The notes beneath the pieces are model-generated. The model saw only the letters and a list, made by a program, of their open reading frames with translations, did not search any database and was not told the DNA's origin. A program made the position numbers and the translations under genes. A stretch of 64,000 nt of DNA from Cymodocea nodosa (Eukaryota; Streptophyta; Magnoliopsida; Alismatales; Cymodoceaceae). The stretch spans positions 5,295,501 to 5,359,500 of the forward strand of contig CM072345.1 of assembly GCA_036874045.1 (NCBI GenBank), read 5' to 3'. This document shows, one piece after another, positions 45,817 through 57,207 of the stretch. The stretch's first letter is position 1; the number at the start of each line of letters is the position of its first letter.

Positions 45817-47805
45817 TAAATTTTGCTAGTCCCTTAGCAAACTAAGATCTAATTAATTGGTCTTTCAAAAAGTGCTAGAATTAATTCTTCCCCTTTTGTT
45901 TTTTTTTCTTCTGTTTAGCATAAACATATATTCTGTATGTTTCAGTAATCAACCTGCAAAGATATTTAGAATATATGTAAATTACATACAAAGTATATCA
46001 TCTTCATATAGGTGTTAATTATATTATCGTTTGTTCTTCTTTTCATCATCTGTAATCCTGAATTTTCCAATAAGTTTTTCTAGAAGAAATTTCAACAACA
46101 TACAAATTAAAGTACAATCCAATTCAATCTGATTAAGACAAGTAAAATAAAGAATTGTATTTCCACTAAACAACTTCAAAAGTCAATTCCAGATTCATAT
46201 TTCAGTAATTCTAGATAATAGAAAATATACTCGATTCATAAGATATCTGTATCTCATAAAACACTTGTATCTTTTCAGAACAGAATATGTTTTTTTTTTT
46301 TCTTTTTTTTTTCTCTTTTTCTTTTTTTGTACTTTAAAAGTTAATTTGACAAGCTTGAATCATGCAAGAGCTTTCTAATGTACCCATGTAACGAGCTTTC
46401 AGTCAACAATCCCAGATCTGATCAAGATCTTAGGTTGCCAAATTTTCAGAGTCCTTTTTCAGGTCAACAATCCTTACATACCTATCTGCTCAAGTACAAA
46501 AGGCTCGTGATCAAACAAGTCAATAAACTCTCAAGGTTTTTTTTTTTCTTTTCTTTTTTTTTTCTAAAAATAAATGCACACACAAAACAAAGCATTAATC
46601 ACATACTATATATGCACGTATTTCATTAACACAGATGTAGTAAAACACCAATCTCATATAATCTTGCTTCTATCATTTACTAAAGATATGAATCTATAAC
46701 AATAAGCTCATACTTTATCTGTAGTTTAATAAGACCTACACATAAATCATTCTACAAGTTCAATCAGTCAAAGTAAATGTATCTTTCATCATATGTGTTT
46801 CATTTAATCTAGAATTCATATCTCAGCTCCTTCAAGACTTCAGATAATTTTCTGATTAAGCATTAAATATTCTGATTTCATTTTAAAATCGTGAAACTGT
46901 TAAACTCATGAAATTCAGAAAAATCATAAGATACTATATCTAGATTTACATAAATAATAAATTCTATAGCATCTTCTATAGCCTTCTAAATATAACATTC
47001 AAGCAGTTTATAAAAATTTTATAGTCTCAATTATCGGATAGTTACAGCAAGTTCATAAAAATTTTCAATTTCCTCAAAACTTTGCAGTATCATTTTAATT
47101 CCTTTAATTAACAAACTTACATGGTTGTTACTTTAATTACCTCCCCCCCATACCTACATTTTGCATTGTCCTCAATGTAAAAGATTTAACAATAAGTACA
47201 GTAATTGTAGTAGGCATGAATAAAGTTTTGTTTGATTTAAAATTCAGGATAAGTAATTGGTTACATACCTTGTTCCATTTGTATCTCTTTCTGCATATTC
47301 CGATTTTTGATTCTGAAAAACTTTTCATTCCCAGATAAACACAAAATATAAAACAAAATAACATTTAACAGATATTAATAAATCAGTGTCTTGTGTGGAA
47401 CCCAGGCTCCTATGCCTTTGGTGGCTCACAAGCAAGCTAGTTGGTTTCCCAGAACAGATACCAACAAACTGATTGATATTTTGTTTTGTTCGTTTTCTAT
47501 TTTTTTTTATTTTATAAAATGAACATGAAAAACTTCAAAATTCCTTTTTTTTTTTTCTAAAAATAAATGCAGAATACACAACATTAAACACACAAAATCA
47601 CAGCTTAAGAACATGATTGAAAAGTAGAAACAAATGGAATAAATGTATCAGTCCTAGGAAACTTTTTAGGCATAGTTCTTCTTGCTATTAATTCTGTTTT
47701 AATGCAGTTCTTGGTCCTTTTTAATTTGTAAACATGCAATATATTATAAATTCCAAATACGAGTGTATTACCATTAATGATATGTAATGCAAAAAGGGAT
47801 CCTTT
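45817..47805 (-). other. G1 3' noncoding region, with blocks shared with Copia elements
   Basis: No ORF is supported in nearly 2 kb. About 46080-47000 is homologous to the Copia A spacer (4300-5180), and about 46520-47220 to the junction fragment 36898-37624. The region contains a G-rich tract (GTATGGGGGGGAGGTAAT on the minus strand, near 47145) that looks like a second polypurine tract with no LTR behind it. Several A-tracts (minus strand) are present near 46291-46328, 46540-46563 and 47546. G2 lacks this region: there the LTR follows the F-box gene by about 50 bases. Confidence 0.75.
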
Positions 47806-48743
47806 CTAGTTCCAGGGTAATGTAGCAGTTTCTATTTCTACATCTATTTCAATATACTCCTCTTCCCACTTCCATTCATTCATGTCTTCCATAATCCATA
47901 TTTGAAATTTCATCAGTTCATCCCACCATCTTATCAGACATAAAGTAGGATCATCTTCTTCATTATACCACATTCCTATTTGAATTTTATTAAATTTTTT
48001 AGATGGTGGTTTAGCTATTTCACTCGGTATAGGTAAAATTTCTGTATAATCATCATAATTGTCTATGCTCACTATGTATAAATCAGATCTATATGCTATA
48101 GATATCTCCGTGACTAAATAAATATAACCATTAAGTATGACATGTGTTTGGTTAATTAATGATTTCTGTCCTAGATATACTATAATGTTTTCATTCCAAG
48201 ATCTGTTCAGAAAATTATACACACTTAAGCGTAAATCTTCACCCCAATTTCCTGTAGGTCTCCAATAATATAATTTTTCAGGAATTGCAGAATTTTTATC
48301 AGAAAATATTAAAGTTGACCCACAATTTTCAGTTGGTGCTTCAAATATATTAGGTCTTCCTATATTACATTCTTCTCCTGTTATAGGATTTCTTGTCAAA
48401 ATCTTAGGTAATGATAAACTTGCATACCTTGGTCTCGTCTTGTATATGATTAATCCTTCATCTATCCCCATAATATGACTCATTCCTTCTAATGCATTGG
48501 GTGGAATTCCAGTAGTTTCTTCCATAGCCAGATATTCATGGGTATTTGAACTACGATTAAATGACCTCCATATGAATCCATCTCTAATCTTAGTCATTTT
48601 GCAGCTTGTAGTCCCTGAAAATATTTATCTTTAATACAGTCTTTAATTTCCTTTGATACACAACACATCCTACACAGATCTTTAGCTGACAAGTTACTTA
48701 GTATTTCCCTTTGTGCATCCAACGGTAATTGCATTAATTCCAT
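47806..48743 (-). pseudogene. F-box-like gene carried by Gypsy G1, one frameshift
   Basis: From the ATG (48743) the first 49 codons give the F-box: QLPLDAQREILSNLSAKDLC, MCCVSKEIKDC and KYFQGLQAAK. A run of four A near 48598, where G2 has five, then shifts the frame. The remaining 263 codons are fully open: PPNALEGMSHIMGIDEG, NCGSTLIFSDKN, PTGNWGEDLRLSVYNFLNRS, IRWWDELMKFQIWIM, then TAG 47806. One single-base length difference is the only lesion. The protein is about three quarters identical to that of G2. SCF substrate recognition is the known role of F-box proteins; what it does for the element is unknown. Confidence 0.83.
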
Positions 48744-48938
48744 TTGTCTATTCTGTAAAATAAAAACAAAAATTTAGTAGAGACAAAAATTAACATAACT
48801 ACTGCACACCCTCATGGAGTTAAGGCATAACTCAACGGACTAAGTTCGTTGAGTTAAAAATTAACTCTACGATACTATTAACTTAAAATAAAAATAAAAA
48901 CATATATACATACAGATAGTTGCTTCAAATATGTTGCT
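48744..48938 (-). repeat. LTR-type hairpins between gag and F-box gene in G1
   Basis: At about 48805-48872, on the plus strand, CATGGAGTTA, GCATAACTCAACGGAC, TTCGTTGAGTTAA and TTAACTCTACGA follow one another and pair as AGTTA/TAACT stems. The array lies about 70 bases upstream of the F-box ATG. No gene is present. Confidence 0.75.
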
Positions 48939-50282
48939 TCATTCAGCTGCCCTCCCAGAAGAGGTATCAATTTCATTAACCGTTCTATTAACAGGATTAG
49001 GTATAGTTTGTATTGGCAATCCTCCAGTAGGTCTAACTTCCATTGGTTCCTTCTGTCTAAGTGATATATTTCTATTCTGATTTTGATTTACAGCATTTCC
49101 AAATATAAATTCTAGACGATTGTTTACTTGTTGGATTATCTTTTCTAATTTCTCTATTCTAGCTCCTTGTTCAATTAATACTTCATAACTTATGTTCTTC
49201 TCATTTATATTTTCTCCTCCCTTGAAATTGTTGTTTCTCCAAGATAAATTCGGGTGATTTCTCCAATTAGGATTATAAGAATTTCCCAAGTTATCTCTCT
49301 GGTTTCTAGCATAAATAATATCTAAGTCATTTATGTTTGTATTCTTTTCTCCTAGCTTTTGATTTAATGATAACTCTTCTATTTTCTTTGTTAATTCATT
49401 TAATTTCACCTCAAGCATAGTATTGGAATCTATTTCATTCATTCCTCTTGGCAATAATCTTTTATCTGCAATAGCTTCAGCCGAATTTTCCCACTGTGCA
49501 GTTCTTTTTGCAAAATTTTCTAAATATGCCCATGCTTCTTCACTACATAATTTTAAAAATCCATTTTGACAAGTAGATTCTAATAAAGATTTTATTGAAA
49601 CATCTATGCCTTCATAAATTATGCCTATTAATTGTGCTTTACTCATTGCATGATGTGGACATTGAGTCAGTAAATCTTTAAATCTTTCAAAATATTTCTA
49701 GAATGATTCACCCTGTTTTTGGCTACACATTAATATTTCTTTCTTCTTTTTAATCGTTTGATGTGTTGGATAGTATTTTTCCAGAAAAACAGAGCAAAAT
49801 TCAGTCCATGTAGAAATTGAATCAGGCGACAGAGTATATAACCATCTTTTAGTTGTATCTTTTAAAGCAAAAAGGATATATCTAAGTTTAATAGCATCTA
49901 TACTCATGTTCGGCATTCTTATCATTTGACAAACTTCGTTAAATTCTCTAAGGAAATAATAGGCATCCTCTCTTTCTAATCCATGAAAATGTAGCAATTG
50001 ACTAATATAATTAGATTTCAGTTCAAACCTATCTCCGTCAAAGTTTGGCAATCGAATACAAGAAGGTTCATCAATTAATTCAGGATACAGAATCTCTCCT
50101 AATGGTTTTTCTACTGGAGCAGTCATCTCTACGTCCTCTTTTAAAGAAAGGTTAGCTATACCCCAAAGAATTTCGTTAAAGTTCAGTTCAGAAAATTTTT
50201 CAGTACTCCTCTGCAATGAAAATTCCTGGATAGGTGTTCTTACTAATTGCTTAGTGCTTAGAGAACGAGTCCATGTGCTCAT
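48939..50282 (-). pseudogene. Gypsy G1 gag capsid region at the element's 3' side
   Basis: The ATG at 50282 starts MSTWTRSLSTKQ. Pattern residues of Athila/Tat gag are clear: CIRLPNFDGDRFELKSNYIS, FHGLEREDAYYFLREFNEV, MSIDAIKLRYILFALKDTTK, WLYTLSPDSISTWTEFCSVF, KYYPTHQTIKKKKE. After one TAG (near 49697) come RFKDLLTQCPHH, AYLENFAKRTAQW and a coiled-coil segment. The only internal stop in about 447 codons is that TAG, and it is shared with G2. It ends NEIDTSSGRAAE without a zinc knuckle; the knuckle sits 8 kb away before protease. An ORF from 50556 in another frame overlaps the leader and seems accidental. Confidence 0.88.
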
Positions 50283-51226
50283 AAATAAATAACAGAAGAT
50301 TAATTACATACCAGTCTGAAGCTTTCCATTCTATAAATATTTGTTGTCGGATGAAGGTTAAATTAGCTACTTCTCCTTCCAGTTCCTCCAACGCTTTCTC
50401 ATTTCTCTTAAAAGTGCTAGTAACTCGTAAATAACATTTTGTTTCATATATATACTGCGCATCCATAAAGTGAATAAATCTCGTTGCAAGAACGTGTCTT
50501 GCAACGTGCATCGTGGTTCCTGTTTTAATGGGTACGTGTACCACTGCTAATTTCAAATTTTGGTAACCGCTAAACCGACGAAGTTTCGTTTGTGGTTAAA
50601 AGAATAACTATTCTGCTTAATCCACGAACTAACCTCGTTGAGTTACAGATTACTCAACAGAACACAGTCGGTTACTGTTGCTAACTCCACAGACTAACTT
50701 CGTTGAGTTACAGATAACTCAACGGAGTGACCTTATATTATATTACTGACCTCGTGGAGTTACGGTTAACTCAACGGAATTACTTCGTTGAGTTAACACT
50801 TGGCAACTTCTCAGTTTCACTCTTGTAAGTTTTCTATTCTGTTTTTTTTTTCTTTGTCATTCTGCTAACTGTAATAAAGTTAAATCTATGTCATTAATGC
50901 CTCATTTTGATTAAAATACATTTAAATCTGAACATTATATAAAGATTTAAATTGCAAATTATTTTATGTTATGCAGAATTTACATTTTACCTTATAACAT
51001 GCAGAAATTTTTAAGCAGTTATCCTGTCATTCAGCAAATTGTAAATCTGTTACATATTCATAAAGTTCCACAAATTACATAATATTCAATAAATTCCATT
51101 CATTTCACATTCAAATACATATGAAAATTGCATCTGAAAAATTATATTCATTAATATGAATCAATTACATTACAAGTACATCATACAATTTCATACAATT
51201 TTACACAAGTAGACGAACAATACAAT
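50283..51226 (-). other. G1 spacer between env-like ORF and gag, with hairpin array
   Basis: No gene is supported. At about 50630-50800 the plus strand reads repeated CTCGTTGAGTTACAGATTACTCAAC, TTCGTTGAGTTACAGATAACTCAACGG and TCGTGGAGTTACGGTTAACTCAACGG stems. At least three have 9-11 paired bases and 2-4 base loops. G2 has the counterpart at 11085-11345. The rest is AT-rich. Confidence 0.78.
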
Positions 51227-53445
51227 TTAATCTCTATGCCTAAGTTCATCTACTTCCTTCTAGAGTTTTTCTAATTGCTGCTCTAATTGATTTATCCTCT
51301 CTACTGCTCCTGCAATTTCTCTAGAAGGTACAACTAATTCTGCAGCTACAAAATTTCTGTATTCTTTCACTGAAATGGTTCTAGATCTTATCCTTTTTGA
51401 TATCCATTTAGTGAAATCAATACTATCCACCATCAGCAGTGGAATCAAATCTCCATAAAATAATTTCTTCTTCACTGTTTTCAGCTTAGAGATAAAAACT
51501 ACAGACCAATTTATTTGGATCTTATTTACAACTGCATACGTGGCCCATTTGACAAATTGACTTAATTCTATGTCATGGCCCTGTCGTTGATAGACATTCT
51601 TAATCAGAATGTTAGCTACCATGTGTGCTTTACCATTTAAATGCTTCAATCTGTTTAATAATGGCACACTAGGATTGATAGCTAAACAATCCTTAATTTG
51701 CTACTCAGTCCATTCAACTGCAGTTGTATCTTCCAAAATTTTTGTTCCTTCATTCTTTAAACCAAATATGTTGTGGAGAAGCTCTGGTGTTATCTGTACA
51801 TCAGCTTCCTCCACGTTTGAAATTAATCCTCCTTCTCCTTCTCTTAAATTTGCATAGAAACAGGGCACTAAATTCTCATATACTGCATGCCCTCTTTCTT
51901 GAGATATAAATTGCAGTAGACCTTGGAATTCAAATAGATCTTTGATTTCTTGCATTCCATCCCAATTTACTGGTCTACTGTAAATAATATCGTAACCCCT
52001 TATTTCTTGGTATTTGGTATAAACTTTCTGACTACAAAAATGTACTTCATTCAAAATTGTTGTTTCAGTCGGGTTAGGAAGGTGACTTTGTTGCTCTAGA
52101 GGGGTTTGCTCTTGCTCTTCCTCCAGCATAGGCTGCATTTGGACATTCTCTTCAGATTCCTGAATTTTTGCTTTTGCTTCTGTCTGTGGTGGTGAGCCGG
52201 TAGAACTCTCCACTCTACCTTGAATTCTTTCCATAATTTGCTGAAGAGTTTCTTGCTCTTTAGTGGAATCTGTGAAATTATTTTTGTCCAAATGGCTTCT
52301 TTCAGCCTCTTCATTTTCTACTCTTTCTTCTTCCTCCTGACTACCAATCTGTTCTGTTACTGTTCTTTCTGATTCTGTAACAGATTGGGATGGAGTCACG
52401 GGCAATTCAGTTTCTGCCCTTATTTCTGTTTCTTCTTGTACAAGCTGCAAACTAATTTCAGCCAGATTTTTTTCTTTTCTTTGCTCCTCCTCAGATTCGG
52501 ATAGCAGGTTAATAAAAATCTGCTCCACAAGCCCTGTAAAATTTGGTACTTCAGATTTAATTTCTTCATAATCAGGCACTTTTTCTTTTTCTTTCTTTTT
52601 TCTAATTAGTTGTGCCTGTTCTTCCTTTTCATCTTCTGAAATTAAATCTACAAAAATAGGCTCTGTAGGCTTTCGAACCACAGGTACTGGCTCTTCCTGT
52701 TTAATTCTTCCAATAATTGCTGGTCTCGAAGGACCAGCTTCAGCTTCTTTTGCAGCATATCTAATAGCAGTTTTGGTAGTAGCTTCTTGATGCTGTTCCA
52801 CTTTAATTTTATATTGAGCTTTCAACTTTTCTGCAGCCCTCTTTTTGTACAGTGCATCAAACACCAAGTGTGCTTTAGCCACTACCAAATCTTCTGATTC
52901 TCCTTGGTTTTTTCCAACTTGAACTAGTTCTACAAATTCTCTTATTTCTTCTTCAATCGAAGGCCCCATCATTTCTGCTCGTGCCAATGGCTTAAATGGT
53001 GGAACTGAAGGTCCAAACTGCTACTCCTCAAGAACAGGTCTTTCAGCAGTTGGTTCCTCCCGTTCTTCAGTTGTCTCTTCATTTACTTTCCTTTCTTGCT
53101 CCTAGATCACCCGTTTAGCTTGTCTACAGATTCGTCTTTTGAACCAGAGTCGGGACTTACGCTGGATTAATTCTAGGGAACTTCATTACTTGGCCTTATT
53201 TGTCTTTCCTTGCTTACAGCTATTTCTGTTGCTATTCTGATTCGTGTTTCCATTATTTGAGGTATTTGTATATCCATATCTACTAAATCTCTTCTAAACT
53301 TGAAAAGTTCTGATTCTACCTTCTGTAGCTATTTCTCTTTTGTCGTATTTCTGATCTTCTGCCGCGTGTGCCACTCTTCTGATTCCTTCAGAAATTCTGA
53401 TGTATCAACAACATCTTCCTAGAATTTAGGTGTCGTCTTCCTCAT
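51227..53445 (-). pseudogene. Gypsy G1 env-like ORF
   Basis: The ATG at 53445 is the first plausible start. The N-terminal part is broken by several stops. From about 52987 a 428-codon frame is open: charged Glu/Lys/Gln-rich region, then the conserved domain from about 52030: IIYSRPVNWDGMQ, LFEFQGLLQFI, LVPCFYANLREG, LLHNIFGLKNEG, TAG near 51701, LLNRLKHLNGKAHMVANIL, TYAVVNKIQINW, KKLFYGDLI, DFTKWISKRIRS. TAG 51260 (shared with G2) and TAA 51227 end it. The position after integrase is that of the Athila env-like ORF. The domain is homologous to Copia env-like ORFs A, D and B. No clear signal or membrane segment is seen. Confidence 0.8.
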
Positions 53446-54285
53446 CGTGGAGTTACACAACAGCACGGAATCGCTCTGATTTCTACTGTTCTAGATTCTA
53501 AATGATTTGTCGGATAATGCCCCCAAAATCCTAGGTTTTAGTTTAAATAAGCACTAAGTTTAGGCGGGTAATCGGGTCATTTCCCGAACCAACTATTACT
53601 ATTTTATCTACGGTCTTAGCTACAATACTCTGTTGTGTTACAGGTAACTCAACGGAATAAGCTCGTTGACTAACTCAAGACTTAATGGAGTATGCTCGCT
53701 GAGTTAAGCGTAACTCAACAGACTCCCCGTACAAGCAATTATAACAATAAAAATATTACAGAGAATAGTTTTTCTATTTTTTTATAGGTTTAACCGATAC
53801 TATGCTTCGGTCAGACCTAAATATTTTTTATTTTTTTTATTTTTCTTTCGGTTGAACCGATACTATGTTTCAGTAAAACCAATATTTTTTCTGAAAATTA
53901 ATATACAATTTTTTTTCCGGTTTAACCGATACTATGCTTCGATCAGACCAAAATATTTTTTATTATTTTTTTACTTTTCTTTCGATTGAACCGATACAAT
54001 GTTTCGGTAAAACTAAATTTTTTTTTAATGTTCCGGTCATACCAATGCTACGCTTCGGTCAAACCTAAATATTTTTAATTTTCCGGTCATACCGATGGAT
54101 CCAGTCGGTTGAACTGCAACTATTTTTATGTTTTATATATATTTTTAATGTTTTATATATATATATATAAACATAAAAACTGATTTCTTACTAAGTAAAA
54201 CTCGAGTAGTCCTCTACTCTGACTTCTTCTATAATTCCAAAGGAGCTTTTTGGTGTTTTCAGAATAGGTTTAAGTCTTTGTCCAT
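53446..54285 (-). other. G1 spacer between integrase and env-like ORF
   Basis: At about 53625-53720 LTR-type hairpins recur (TGTGTTACAGGTAACTCAAC, GCTGAGTTAAGCGTAACTCAAC). At 53786-54111 there is a degenerate tandem repeat, described separately. No ORF is supported. Confidence 0.75.
53786..54111. repeat. Degenerate tandem repeat with GGTTTAACCGATAC core
   Basis: Six units start near 53787, 53853, 53923, 53988, 54038 and 54079. Each has a CGGTTxAACCGATAC-type core (itself palindromic) followed after a few bases by CTTCGGT or TTTCGGT and a T-rich spacer. Spacing is about 50-70 bases. Alternate units are more alike (TATGCTTCGGTCAGACC versus TATGTTTCAGTAAAACC), suggesting duplication of a dimer. 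Confidence 0.8.
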
Positions 54286-55296
54286 TTAATTTAAATATAT
54301 TCTGATTTTTAGGATTTCAATTTCAATAGCTCCATAAGGATAAACATTTCGAACTATGTAAGGTCCTGCCCATCTAGATCTTAATTTTCCTAGATGGTTA
54401 TGGAGTCTAGCCATATAAAGATATACTTCTTGTCCTATTTCAAAGTTTTTAGGAATAATTTTTCTATCATGCCAGAATTTAATTTTCTCTTTTTCTCTTA
54501 CAGTCTTTGAATAAGCTTCATTTCTAAATTCTCCTAATTCAATTAGTTGCATTTTCCTATTTTCAGCAGCTTGATTTAAATTAGTGTTCAGAGTTTTTAA
54601 TGCCCAATAAGCTTTATGTTCTATTTCAGCAGGTAAATGACAATTTTTTCCATATACTAGCCTAAAAGGTGACATACCTAAGCTCGCTTTATAAGCAGTT
54701 CTATAAGCCCAAAGTGCATCAATCAATCTATTAGCCCAATCTGTTCTAATAGGATTTACTACTTTTTCCAAGATTAATTTAATTTGTTTGTTTACACTTT
54801 ATACTTGTCCACTTGTTTGCGGATGATATGATGTTGCAATTTTGTGGTTTATTCCATATTTCTTCATTAAGGCTTCAAAACTTTTATTACAGAAATGAGT
54901 TCCTCTATCACTGATAATAGCTTTAGGTATTCCAAATCTGGCAAATATATTTGTTCTTATAAATTGTATTACCACTTTGTTATCATTAGTTTTTGTAGGA
55001 ATAGCTTCTATCCATTTAGATACATTATCCACCCCCAACAATATGTAATTAAATTGATTAGATATAGGAAATGGACCCATAAAATCTATTCCCCACACAT
55101 CAAAGATTTCAACCTCAACAATAGGATTAAGAGACATCATATTCCTCTTTGATATTCTTCCTATTTGTTGACATCTTAAACAACTTAAGCAATATTTATG
55201 AGCATCTTTGAATAGTGTTGGCCAATAAAACCCACATTGCAGAATTTTTGTAGCAGTTTTCCCTGAACCAAAATGTCCTCCACAAGCTTGGTCATG
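54286..55296 (-). pseudogene. Gypsy G1 integrase with stop at the catalytic Glu
   Basis: The zinc region is HDQACGGH followed by CLSCLRCQQ (HHCC). The core has WGIDFMGPF (first Asp) and IISDRGTHF (second Asp). Exactly 35 residues after the second Asp, following HPQTSGQV, the codon expected to be catalytic Glu is TAA (54799-54801). The C-terminal part open at 54286-54771 is typical of Athila/Tat: [52 protein letters not shown] and YGAIEI. This copy cannot make a complete integrase. Confidence 0.92.
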
Positions 55297-57195
55297 ACAG
55301 AAAGACAATATGCTCGAATATTCAGTTTCTAGAGTACACCTCCTTAAAACTAGATCAAGACATTTCTTAAATAAGTAAGGGTCTTCCCAATAGTAATATT
55401 TTACTCTTGAAAAAAATAATTTCTTATCCTGTCTATTCCAATCCTTAGGTGTTAAACCAGTAACTAAGTAATTAACTATGTCTGCATACCAAGGCATTGT
55501 GTTGATGGTCATTAATTGTTCATCAGGAAAATTATCTTTAATTTCAATATTTGATTTTTCTATTTGTAATCTTGATAAATGATCTGCTACTACATTCTCA
55601 CAACCTTTTTTATCTTTAATTTCTAGATCGAATTCTTGCAATAATAATATCCATCGGATCAATCTAGGTTTAGTTTCTTTTTTCTTTATTAGATGTTTTA
55701 GAGCTGAATGATCCGTGTATACTATTACTTTAGCTCCAATCAAATATGATCTAAACTTTTCTAAAGCAAACACAACAGCTAATAATTCTTTTTCAGTAGT
55801 TGTGTAATTAACTTGAGCATCATTTAAGGTTTTGCTTGCATAATGAATCACTCTAGGAGATTTTTCTATTTTCTGTCCTAACACTGCTCCTACAGCAAAA
55901 TCAGAAGCATCGCACATTAATTCAAATGGATGGTTCCAATTAGGTGCTTGAATTATAGGAGTTGAAATTAAGTTAGTCTTAAGTCTAAAAAATGCTTCCT
56001 TGCAATTTTTATCAAAGTTAAATGGAACATCTTTTAATAGATTAGTTAAAGGTCTAGCTATCTTGCTAAAGTCTTTAATAAATCTTCTATAAAAACCAGT
56101 ATGTCCTAGAAATGATCTAATATCTTTTACTGATTTAGGTTCTGGTAGATTAGAAATTACTTTTATTTTAGGTTTATCTACTTCCAACCCTTTTTTAGAA
56201 ACAACATGCCCTAAGACTATTCCTTGTTTAACCATGAAGTGACATTTTTCCCAATTTAAAACCAGATTTTTTTCCACACAGCGTTTTAATATTTGGTCTA
56301 AATTGCTTAAACACACTTCATATGAGTTGCCATATATAGTAAAATCATCTATAAATATTTCTAAAAATTCATCAGTCATTCCAGTAAATATGCCCTACAC
56401 ACACCTTTGAAAGGTAACTCGTGCATTGCATAATCCGAATGGCATTCTTTTAAAAGCATAAATTCCATTAGGACAAGTGAAAGTTGTTTTCTCTTGATCC
56501 TCTAATGCTACTGGAATTTGATTATACCCTGAATACTTGTCTAGGAAACAAAAATATTCTTGCCCTACTAATCTTTCCAACATTTCATCTATAAAAGATA
56601 AGGGAAAATGATCTTTCCTAGTCACAGCATTCAGCTTTCTATAGTCTATACATACTCTCCAGCCTGATTGAATTCTAGTAGGTATCAAGTCTTGACTTTC
56701 ATTCCTAATAACTGTTAATCCTGATTTCTTGGGAACTACATGGATTGGACTAACCCACAAGCTATCAAAAATCAGATATATTATATCATTATCTAACCAT
56801 TTAACTATTTCCTTCCTGACTATTTCCTTAAGGTTTGGATTTAATCTCCTCTCAGGAATTCTAATAGGTTTAGCATTCTCTTCTAAATATATGTGGTGAC
56901 AGCATAAAGTTGAACTTAACCCTTTTATATCAGTCATAGTCCATCCTATTGCTTCTTTATAACTTTTTACTACATCTTTTAATTTAGCTATTTGATCCTC
57001 TTTCAAATCTGAAGCAATAATGATTGGACATGTCCGTTTATCTTCCAGAAATATATAGGTTAATTCAGGAGGTAAATGTTTTAATTCTAAACGCTGCCCA
57101 TCAGAAGCTAGAGCTCCTAATTGAACATCATCATTTTTTAAATTAATTTCTTCCTGATCTCCTTCTATATTTATGCTTTCACTTTCTTCTAAAGT
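55297..57195 (-). pseudogene. Gypsy G1 reverse transcriptase and RNase H
   Basis: The upstream part has LELKHLPPELTYIFLEDKRT and IGWTMTDIKGL, the usual lead-in to this clade's RT. RT motifs are RRLNPNLKEIVRKEIVKWLD, WVSPIHVVPKKSG, CIDYRKLNAVTRKDHFPL, KYSGYNQIPV and the catalytic FIDDF. TAG at about 56392 lies shortly before FIDDF and is the only stop within RT. RNase H shows [34 protein letters not shown] and [11 protein letters not shown]. In IIYLIFDSLWVSPI the usual Tyr-Pro-Ile of IYPISDS is changed. Confidence 0.94.
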
Positions 57196-57207
57196 TTCAG
57201 AATTGAT

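Noticed and set aside
50251..50556. 101-codon minus-strand frame before G1 gag
   Set aside because: It overlaps the gag start in another frame, is not kept open in G2, and shows no domain. It is considered leader sequence.
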